From the NCBI GenBank assembly GCA_019245555.1, contig JAFARH010000008.1, positions 1 to 8,502 of the forward strand: DNA of 8,502 bases, read 5' to 3'. The first letter of the stretch is position 1. Every line of letters starts with the position of its first letter. The stretch comes from Betaproteobacteria bacterium (GTDB taxonomy: Bacteria > Pseudomonadota > Gammaproteobacteria > Burkholderiales > SG8-39). Below are positions 1 to 5,505 of the stretch, in pieces. A program made the position numbers and the translations under genes. The notes under the pieces were generated by a model. The model saw nothing but the letters and a program-made list of their open reading frames with translations, had not been told where the DNA came from and did no database searches.

Positions 1-947
1 CGGAGCTCGCCAAGCAGTTCGCCGAGCGTTACCTCAAGCTCGACAAGGTCGACTTCATGACAGGCGGTGTCTTCTCGAACATCGTCATCGCTATCGCTCC
101 CGACGCAATCGAGAACAAGGTGTTCTATATCTCGCCCAACGCGGGGCCCGCGCAATTTACGGGCGCGCAATGCAATCCGTTCTTCTTCGCTGCGTCCTGG
201 CCGAGCGAGGCCTACAGCGAAGCCGCCGGCGAGTACATGAACTCCAAGGGAATCAAGAACGCGATCTTCCTCGCGCCGAACTACGTCGGCGGCCAGGACG
301 CGGGTACCGGGTTCAAGCGCATGTACAAGGGCAAGCTCGTCGAGGAGATGTACACGAAGCTCGGCCAGCTCGACTATGCCGCCGAGCTCTCTCAGATCCG
401 CGCCAAGCAGCCGCAGGCGCTTTACGTTTTCCTGCCGGGCGGCATGGGCATCAACTTCATCAAGCAATTCGTCGCCGCCGGCATGTCGAAGGACATGCAG
501 CTCGTCGTGCCGCTATGGGGCGCCGACCAGGACATCATCCGTGCGGTAGGCGATCCGATGCTCGGCCTCTTCAGCGTCGGGCACTGGTCGATCGACTTCG
601 ATAATCCGGCGAACAAGAAATTCGTCGCGGAGTTCGAGAAGGAGTACAAGCGCCTGCCGACCGGCTATGCCGCGTCAGGCTATGACACGGCGCTCCTCAT
701 CGATTCGGCGATCAGCAAGGTAAAGGGCAAGATTGAGGACAAGGACGCGGTCCGCGCGGCGCTTCGCGCCGCCGACTTCAAGAGCGTGCGCGGCGAGTTC
801 AAATTCAACCGCAACCAGTTCCCGATCCAGAACTACTACCTGCAGGTCGTCGGCAAGGACGCCAGCGGGCAGATCGCGCACAAGACGCTCGGCACGGTCC
901 TCACGAACCGCGGCGACGCCTACGTCGATCAGTGCAAGATGAACTGA
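1..947 (+). CDS. ABC transporter periplasmic substrate-binding protein, LivK-like (5' truncated)
   Basis: This is the C-terminal part of a periplasmic solute-binding protein of the branched-chain amino acid (LivK, Peripla_BP_6) type, which delivers ligand to an inner-membrane ABC importer. The frame is open from base 3 and has no start or signal peptide in the window, so the gene begins upstream; about 314 residues are visible out of a usual 380-400. Family character shows in the alternating Rossmann-like segments (GVFSNIVIAIAP, KNAIFLAPNYVGGQDAG, QALYVFLPGGMGINFIKQF), the ASGYDTALLIDSAI helix and the late GEFKFNRNQFPIQNYYLQVV strand region. Cysteines at bases 171-173 and 933-935 (tail QCKMN) may form a disulfide. 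The ligand cannot be read from sequence: members bind amino acids, amides, aromatic acids or other carboxylates. It converges on the CoA-transferase gene with one base between the stops. The family is secure; the ligand is unknown. Confidence 0.9.
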   Translation, partial: ELAKQFAERYLKLDKVDFMTGGVFSNIVIAIAPDAIENKVFYISPNAGPAQFTGAQCNPFFFAASWPSEAYSEAAGEYMNSKGIKNAIFLAPNYVGGQDAGTGFKRMYKGKLVEEMYTKLGQLDYAAELSQIRAKQPQALYVFLPGGMGINFIKQFVAAGMSKDMQLVVPLWGADQDIIRAVGDPMLGLFSVGHWSIDFDNPANKKFVAEFEKEYKRLPTGYAASGYDTALLIDSAISKVKGKIEDKDAVRAALRAADFKSVRGEFKFNRNQFPIQNYYLQVVGKDASGQIAHKTLGTVLTNRGDAYVDQCKMN

Positions 948-948
948 G

Positions 949-2112
949 CTAGCGGACGATGTGCTGCTCGGTAAGCCGCTTGATCTCGGCGGCCGAGCAG
1001 CCAAGTTCCTTCAGCACTTCTGCCGTGTGCTGGCCGATCTCCGGCGGATCGGCGCGCTTCGCGAGACGCTTGCCGTCGAATTCCAGCGGTAGCGCGGGCA
1101 CGGAGATGGTTTTGCCGCGTGCTTTGGTTGGAATTAGGCCACTCGAGGCCTTGAGGTGGGCGTCGTTGAGCAGGTCCCAGGGCTTGGCGATCGGCGCAAA
1201 TGGCAGCCCGATGCGCTCGAGGTGCGCGGCGAGCTCATCCTTCGTATAGCGCTTCATGCTCTCGGCAAGACGGGGAATCAGCCAGCTGCGTTCCTTGACC
1301 CGCATCCCATTGGTCTTGAGGCGCGCATCGGCCGCAAGCTCAGGCTCGTTGAACTCGCGGCAGAAGATCTGCCACTGCGTATCGGTCACCACACCGACGA
1401 AGAGCTGCCCGTCCTTGGTCTGGAAGATGTCGTAGACGCCCCAGGCGGGGCGCTTCACCGACATCGGCGGCGGCGCCTCGCCCGTGAGTTCGAACTGAGC
1501 CATGTGCTGCGCGACGAGGAGCGCGGTCGTCTCGAAGAGCGCGGAGGTGACGCGCTTTCCTTTGCCGGTCTTCGCGCGCTCGTGCAGCGCCGAGACGATG
1601 CCGAGGGCGGCGAAGGTGCCACCCAGGATGTCGATCACCGAGGATCCCGCGCGCAATGGCCGATCGGGCAGTCCCGTCATGTAGGCAAGGCCGCCCATCA
1701 TCTGGGTGACCTCATCGAGCGCGGCGCGGTGCTCGTATGGCCCCTTGAGGAATCCTTTGAGCGAGCAGTAGATGAGGCGCGGGTTGCGCTCCTTCAGCTG
1801 CTTATAGGAGAAGCCGAGCTTGTCGAGGGCACCGGGTCGGAAATTTTCGGTGAGCACGTCACTCTTCTCGATGAGCTTCAGGACGAGCGCATTTCCCTCC
1901 GGGTGCTTGAGGTCGACGGCGAAGCTTTTCTTGTTGCGGTTGAAGACCGGATAGAAGCCGGCGCCCGCGTGGTCGAGCCGGCGGGTGTTGTCGCCTTCGA
2001 GCGGCTCGACCTTGATGACTTCGGCGCCGAGATCGGCAAGCGTGAGCCCGCAGGTCGGGCCCATCACCATGTGCGCGAATTCGACTACGCGCACACCTTC
2101 AAGCAGCGGCAC
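949..2112 (-). CDS. Family III (CaiB/BaiF) CoA-transferase
   Basis: This is a cytoplasmic family III acyl-CoA transferase of 387 residues, a normal length, moving CoA between carboxylic acids through an enzyme-bound anhydride. The N-terminus is canonical: PLLEGVRVVEFAHMVMGP at 2-19, then LADLGAEVIKVEP at 25-37. NRNKKSFAVDLKHPEG (58-73) and ENFRPGALDKLG (89-100) are also family motifs. By alignment from memory with formyl-CoA transferase (Asp169) and methylacyl-CoA racemase (Asp156), the catalytic aspartate is Asp161 in SSVIDILGG. The start is GTG at 2112-2110, preceded by AAAGGA, and lies inside the last codons of the lyase gene (14-bp overlap), so the two are probably translationally coupled. 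Pairing with an HMG-CoA-lyase-type enzyme suggests it activates the lyase substrate, perhaps citramalate, itaconate or 3-hydroxy-3-methylglutarate, with succinyl-CoA as donor. Racemase activity is an alternative, since family III contains both. The family is certain; the substrate is inferred. Confidence 0.93.
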   Translation of the reverse strand: MPLLEGVRVVEFAHMVMGPTCGLTLADLGAEVIKVEPLEGDNTRRLDHAGAGFYPVFNRNKKSFAVDLKHPEGNALVLKLIEKSDVLTENFRPGALDKLGFSYKQLKERNPRLIYCSLKGFLKGPYEHRAALDEVTQMMGGLAYMTGLPDRPLRAGSSVIDILGGTFAALGIVSALHERAKTGKGKRVTSALFETTALLVAQHMAQFELTGEAPPPMSVKRPAWGVYDIFQTKDGQLFVGVVTDTQWQIFCREFNEPELAADARLKTNGMRVKERSWLIPRLAESMKRYTKDELAAHLERIGLPFAPIAKPWDLLNDAHLKASSGLIPTKARGKTISVPALPLEFDGKRLAKRADPPEIGQHTAEVLKELGCSAAEIKRLTEQHIVR

Positions 2113-3004
2113 GGAATCCTTTGGGCACGCCGGCGAGCGCGAAGTGGCCGTAGGTCTGCTCCTGCGGCAGCACCTGGACCATGATCTTGCGCGCGGTCAT
2201 CAGCTTGTCGAGGTCGATGCCAGTCGAGACCCCCATCGCCTCGAACATGAAGACGAGGTCCTCGGTGATGACGTTCCCGCTCGCACCTGGCGCAAAGGGG
2301 CAGCCGCCGAGTCCGCCGAGCGAGCTGTCGAAGCTGCGCACGCCTTCTTCGTAGGCGGCGAGCGCGTTGGCGAGACCGAGGCCGCGCGTATTGTGGAAAT
2401 GCGCGCCTTCGAGCTTGTTGCCGATGGCCTTCTTAACCTTCGCAAAGACACGACGCACCTGAACAGGATTGGCGTATCCAACGGTGTCGGCGAGCGCGAC
2501 CGAGTCGCAGAACTCGGCTAGCTTGGTCGCAATGCGGAGCACATCCTCCTCGGGCACGGTGCCTTGCATCGTGCAGCCGAAGGCGGTCGATACGGCGCCT
2601 TCGATCTCCACGCCGGCATGCGGGTGTTGTGCACACTTGCGCACTTCCTCGACCATCTGGTCCGGCGTCATGCGTACGTTCGACTCGCTGTGCTGGCGGC
2701 TTGCCGAGACCGGGAAGGTGACCTTCTGCGCACCCGCTTCGAGCGCGCGCTGGAAGCCCTTCAGGTTCGGAGCCAGCGCGATGACCTTGATGCCGGGGAT
2801 AGTGCGCGCGTAGGCGACGATCTCAGCGGTGTCTGCCATTGCCGGGATCAGCTTCGGCGGCACGAAAGAGCCGACTTCGATCTCCTTCAGTCCAGCGTCG
2901 GCGAGCGCGCGGATCCATTCCTTCTTCGCGTTCGTCGGCATCAGGTGCTTGGCGTTCTGCAGGCCGTCCCGCGGCCCGACTTCGCAAATCACGATGTCAG
3001 TCAT
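2099..3004 (-). CDS. Hydroxymethylglutaryl-CoA lyase-type enzyme (HMG-CoA or citramalyl-CoA lyase)
   Basis: This is a 301-residue TIM-barrel lyase of the HMGL-like family, which performs metal-dependent retro-Claisen cleavage of a 3-hydroxyacyl-CoA to acetyl-CoA plus a keto acid. The metal and catalytic set is present: Arg12-Asp13 in EVGPRDGLQN, Glu43 in EIEVGSFVPPK, His202 and His204 in HFHNTRG, the active-site loop GGLGGCPFAPGASGN (230-244) with Cys235, and Asn244. Length matches bacterial members. Departures from the human enzyme, recalled from memory, are Asn205 after the HxH (Asp in human), Leu52 where human has Trp in SFVSPKW, and Arg103 in SASRQHS where Glu is usual. Related bacterial proteins include (R)-citramalyl-CoA lyase of Chloroflexus, so true HMG-CoA activity should not be assumed. 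No leucine-catabolism genes (isovaleryl-CoA dehydrogenase, methylcrotonyl-CoA carboxylase) are in view. It lies 16 bp after the GNAT gene and overlaps the CoA-transferase by 14 bp. Confidence 0.92.
   Translation of the reverse strand: MTDIVICEVGPRDGLQNAKHLMPTNAKKEWIRALADAGLKEIEVGSFVPPKLIPAMADTAEIVAYARTIPGIKVIALAPNLKGFQRALEAGAQKVTFPVSASRQHSESNVRMTPDQMVEEVRKCAQHPHAGVEIEGAVSTAFGCTMQGTVPEEDVLRIATKLAEFCDSVALADTVGYANPVQVRRVFAKVKKAIGNKLEGAHFHNTRGLGLANALAAYEEGVRSFDSSLGGLGGCPFAPGASGNVITEDLVFMFEAMGVSTGIDLDKLMTARKIMVQVLPQEQTYGHFALAGVPKGFRAAA
2117..2122 (-). promoter_or_regulatory. Ribosome binding site of the CoA-transferase gene
   Basis: On the minus strand the bases read AAAGGA, four bases before the GTG start. 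The site lies inside the lyase coding sequence, where it encodes Lys-Gly near the C-terminus. It supports the GTG start and reinitiation by ribosomes finishing the lyase. Confidence 0.6.
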
Positions 3005-3010
3005 GTTCGA

Positions 3011-3016
3011 ATTTTA
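3011..3016 (-). promoter_or_regulatory. Possible -10 element directly before the lyase gene
   Basis: The minus strand reads TAAAAT, one mismatch from TATAAT, six bases before the ATG, inside an A/T-rich 16-bp gap in otherwise GC-rich DNA. No convincing -35 was found 16-18 bp upstream. The only SD-like bases (GAGG, overlapping the GNAT stop) are 14 bases from the start, rather far. A transcript from this element would begin at or next to the ATG. This is speculative; read-through from the upstream genes may suffice. Confidence 0.22.
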
Positions 3017-3020
3017 GACC

Positions 3021-3938
3021 TCAGCGCCAGTCATCGATCACGCAGGAATCCGAATGATTGAATCCGACCTCGTCGGGCCGCTGCATGGCGACACCGTTGA
3101 AGAATGCGCGGAAGCCGCATTCGACGAGAATCCGATATGCCGACCGGCGCGCCGTGTTCACCCCAGCGACGAGACGGCTCGCACCGCGCGCTACGGCGAG
3201 CGATTCGCAGGCTGCGACAAGGCGTCGGAAAGCACCAGGTGCGCCATGACCGGGACGGACTGCGCCGAACTTGATGAACGCTGCTCCGGAGCCGGCTTCG
3301 CTCCCTCTGCCGACGTGGCATAAGGCGAAGGCGTGAATCTTTCCCTCCTCGCGAAGAACAACGATGTCCCCCAGCTTTTGCTCGAGCACCGCCTTGATCT
3401 CCCGGCCTGTATCGAGTCCCGGGAAGACGGCATTTGTGACCGCGGCACAGCCTGAGACTGCCCCCGCCTCGTTGCAGAGTTCGAAGGCGGCGCTGGCCTT
3501 CAGGGTTTCTTTCGCCATGACGCAGGTGAGCATCTGCGGCCAGAAGCCGAACTTCTGGTAGAGCGCTATGTGCTTCGGACTCTGCGCAAAGGTAAAGAGA
3601 GCCGACTGCCGTACGCCCCAGCGATCGAGTGCGGCAATCGCCGGTTCGGCCAGGCGCTGGCCAATGCCGCCTTCCCACCGATCGGGATGAACGCTGATTG
3701 GCCCGAAAACGCCGAAGCTTCCCCAGCATGAGGCGATACTGGACCCGATGAGTTCGCCGTCTCGATAAGCGCCAAATGCACCGTCGGGCTGCGAGCGCCA
3801 GCGCGTACGGATCATCTCCGCATCACCTCGGAACGAGAGCGGATCCTTGAGGCCGATGAAGGTGCCGAACGCCAGACGGAAAATACGATCAGCCGAAGCG
3901 AGATCCGCCTCGGGCAGGGGACGAACGTCGATGCTCAC
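3021..3938 (-). CDS. Tandem GNAT-fold N-acetyltransferase, substrate unknown
   Basis: This is a 305-residue acetyltransferase-like protein that would use acetyl-CoA (or another acyl-CoA) to modify an amine. The N-terminal GNAT domain (about 1-143) carries a motif-A-like acyl-CoA pyrophosphate loop, PISVHPDRWEGGIGQRLAEP (80-99), and the late GNAT motif HIALYQKFGFWPQ (123-135). The second half ends in VAACESLAVARGASRLVAGV followed by SAYRILVECGFRAFF, which looks like a second, degenerate GNAT domain without an obvious glycine-rich loop. The chosen start is GTG at 3938-3936, which forms a GTGA overlap with the fumarase stop and places VSIDVRPLPEADL at the N-terminus as usual for GNATs. An in-frame ATG at 3983 would add 15 unconvincing residues and overlap fumarase by 49 bp. 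The target could be a small molecule or a protein lysine; the nearby acs gene makes Acs a candidate, but nothing in the sequence proves it. Confidence 0.8.
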   Translation of the reverse strand: MSIDVRPLPEADLASADRIFRLAFGTFIGLKDPLSFRGDAEMIRTRWRSQPDGAFGAYRDGELIGSSIASCWGSFGVFGPISVHPDRWEGGIGQRLAEPAIAALDRWGVRQSALFTFAQSPKHIALYQKFGFWPQMLTCVMAKETLKASAAFELCNEAGAVSGCAAVTNAVFPGLDTGREIKAVLEQKLGDIVVLREEGKIHAFALCHVGRGSEAGSGAAFIKFGAVRPGHGAPGAFRRLVAACESLAVARGASRLVAGVNTARRSAYRILVECGFRAFFNGVAMQRPDEVGFNHSDSCVIDDWR

Positions 3939-5455
3939 GCAGCTGTTACGGGGAGTTTCAGCTCGACGATCTTCTTCGACCACTCCGCCGGGCCGGTGGT
4001 GTGTACCGAAGTACCGTTCGAGTCGACCGCAACGGTCACCGGCATGTCGTGGACCTCGAACTCGTAGATCGCTTCCATGCCGAGGTCCTGGAATGCGAGC
4101 ACCCTCGATTTGCGGATCGCCTTGGCGACGAGGTACGCGGCCCCGCCAACGGCCATGAGGTATGCGGCCTTGTGCTTGCGAATGGCATCGATCGCGACGG
4201 GACCGCGCTCGGCCTTGCCGATCATGACGAGAAGCCCAGTCTTGTCGAGCATCATCTCGGTGAACTTGTCCATGCGCGTAGAGGTCGTCGGGCCTGCGGG
4301 GCCGACGATTTCTTCGCGCACCGGATCGACCGGCCCGACGTAGTAGATCGCACGGTTCGTGAAATCGACCGGCAGCTTTTCGCCGCGACCGAGCATGTCC
4401 TGGATGCGCTTATGCGCGGCATCGCGACCCGTGAGCATCTTGCCGCTCAAGAGAAGGCGCTCGCCGGGCTTCCAAGATGCGACGTCGGCGCGAGTGAGCG
4501 TGTCCAGATTGACCTTGCGGGACTTTGCATCTGGCGTCCACGTAACGGCGGGCCAGTCAGAAAGCTTCGGGGCCTCGAGCTCAGCAGGGCCGGAGCCATC
4601 GAGAACGAAATGAGCATGACGCGTCGCGGCGCAGTTGGGAATCATCGCGACCGGCCGATTCGCAGCGTGAGCCGGGTAGGTGCGAATCTTGATGTCGAGA
4701 ACTGTAGATAGGCCGCCGAGGCCCTGCGCGCCGATGCCAAGTGCGTTTACCTTGTCATACAGCTCGACGCGCATTTCCTCGACCTTGTCCTTCGGGCCGC
4801 GTGCCTTGAGCTCGGCCATGTCGATCGGTTCCATCAGCGACTCTTTCGCCATCAGCATCGCCTTCTCGGCAGTGCCGCCAATGCCGATGCCGAGCATTCC
4901 CGGCGGGCACCAGCCCGCGCCCATTGTCGGCACGGTCTTCAAAACCCACTCGACGATCGAATCCGAGGGATTGAGCATCGCGAACTTCGACTTCGCCTCC
5001 GATCCGCCGCCCTTCGCGGCAACGTCGACGGTCACCTTGTTGCCCGGCACGAGCTGCACGCTGATCACGGCGGGCGTGTTGTCCTTGGTGTTCTTGCGGC
5101 CGAAATCAGATTCGTCGAGCACCGAGGCGCGCAGCTTGTTCTCCGGATTCATATAGGCATTGCGGACGCCTTCGTTCACCGCGGCTTCGAGGTCCTCGAA
5201 GTCGAAACGCACGTTCATGCCGACCTTAAGGAACACATTCACGATGCCGGTGTCCTGGCAGATTGGTCGATGGCCCTCGGCGCACATGCGCGAGTTGGTG
5301 AGGATCTGCGCGATCGCGTCCTTCGCGGCGCCAGACTGCTCGCGCTCATATGCGCGACCGAGCGCGCGGATGTAATCGGCCGGGTGGTAGTACGAAATAA
5401 ACTGCAGCGCGTCGGCGACGCTCTGCACCAGGTCTGCGCGCTTGATGGTCGTCAT
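3935..5455 (-). CDS. Class I fumarate hydratase ([4Fe-4S], FumA/FumB type), possible mesaconase
   Basis: This is an oxygen-sensitive iron-sulfur hydratase interconverting fumarate and (S)-malate in the TCA cycle. It is a fused single chain of 506 residues from the chosen start, as in FumA-type enzymes. The cluster cysteines are Cys66 (ICQDTG), Cys183 (GWCPPGMLGIGIGGT) and Cys275 (IPNCAATRH), spaced as in structurally known class I fumarases. Other signatures are KGGGSEAKSK (148-157), LLLSGKMLTGRDAAHKR ending at 350 and GPAGPTTSTRMDKF around 385-398. The start is taken as ATG 5455-5453 (MTTIKRADLVQSVADAL); an in-frame ATG at 5467-5465 would add four residues, and neither has a clear SD. Class I fumarases of Burkholderia and E. 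coli are reported to hydrate mesaconate to (S)-citramalate as well, which matters given the downstream CoA-transferase and lyase. It is the first gene of the minus-strand unit and divergent from acs. Confidence 0.95.
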   Translation of the reverse strand: MTTIKRADLVQSVADALQFISYYHPADYIRALGRAYEREQSGAAKDAIAQILTNSRMCAEGHRPICQDTGIVNVFLKVGMNVRFDFEDLEAAVNEGVRNAYMNPENKLRASVLDESDFGRKNTKDNTPAVISVQLVPGNKVTVDVAAKGGGSEAKSKFAMLNPSDSIVEWVLKTVPTMGAGWCPPGMLGIGIGGTAEKAMLMAKESLMEPIDMAELKARGPKDKVEEMRVELYDKVNALGIGAQGLGGLSTVLDIKIRTYPAHAANRPVAMIPNCAATRHAHFVLDGSGPAELEAPKLSDWPAVTWTPDAKSRKVNLDTLTRADVASWKPGERLLLSGKMLTGRDAAHKRIQDMLGRGEKLPVDFTNRAIYYVGPVDPVREEIVGPAGPTTSTRMDKFTEMMLDKTGLLVMIGKAERGPVAIDAIRKHKAAYLMAVGGAAYLVAKAIRKSRVLAFQDLGMEAIYEFEVHDMPVTVAVDSNGTSVHTTGPAEWSKKIVELKLPVTAA

Positions 5456-5465
5456 TGGTTGTAGC

Positions 5466-5471
5466 ATTCTA
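5466..5471 (-). promoter_or_regulatory. Possible -10 element of the fumarase-led operon
   Basis: The minus strand reads TAGAAT, one mismatch from TATAAT, ten bases before ATG 5455. No good -35 hexamer is seen at 16-18 bp. If used, transcription would start only a few bases before that ATG, which excludes the longer ATG at 5467 and would fit the absence of a Shine-Dalgarno sequence. The evidence is weak. Confidence 0.25.
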
Positions 5472-5494
5472 AGGCTAAGCGCAAGTACATCCTT

Positions 5495-5502
5495 GGAGGA
5501 GG
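5495..5502 (+). promoter_or_regulatory. Strong ribosome binding site of acs
   Basis: GGAGGAGG lies three bases before the acs ATG, and its first GGAGG core is six bases away, near-ideal complementarity to the 16S anti-SD. It fixes the acs start and contrasts with the divergent fumarase gene, which has no visible SD. Confidence 0.85.
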
Positions 5503-5505
5503 AGC

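Noticed and set aside
945..990. Intrinsic terminator at the convergent junction
   Set aside because: Only a five-base inverted pair (AGCGG/CCGCT) with a roughly 20-base loop and no T-tract was found.
1156..2184. Long plus-strand open frame (342 codons) opposite the CoA-transferase
   Set aside because: It lies antisense to a clearly conserved enzyme, has no recognisable domain and has the charged low-complexity look of a GC-rich shadow frame.
2099..3004. Assigning the lyase to leucine catabolism
   Set aside because: No isovaleryl-CoA dehydrogenase, methylcrotonyl-CoA carboxylase or enoyl-CoA hydratase is in view, and the partner is a CoA-transferase, so a leucine role is unsupported here.
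3031..3729. Second minus-strand frame inside the GNAT gene, raising the possibility of a frameshifted gene
   Set aside because: The GNAT frame is continuous with conserved motifs throughout; the alternative frame is Arg/Ser-rich with no motifs.
3939..3983. Upstream ATG for the GNAT gene (15 extra residues)
   Set aside because: The added residues are the out-of-frame reading of the fumarase C-terminus; the GTG in the GTGA overlap gives the usual GNAT N-terminus.
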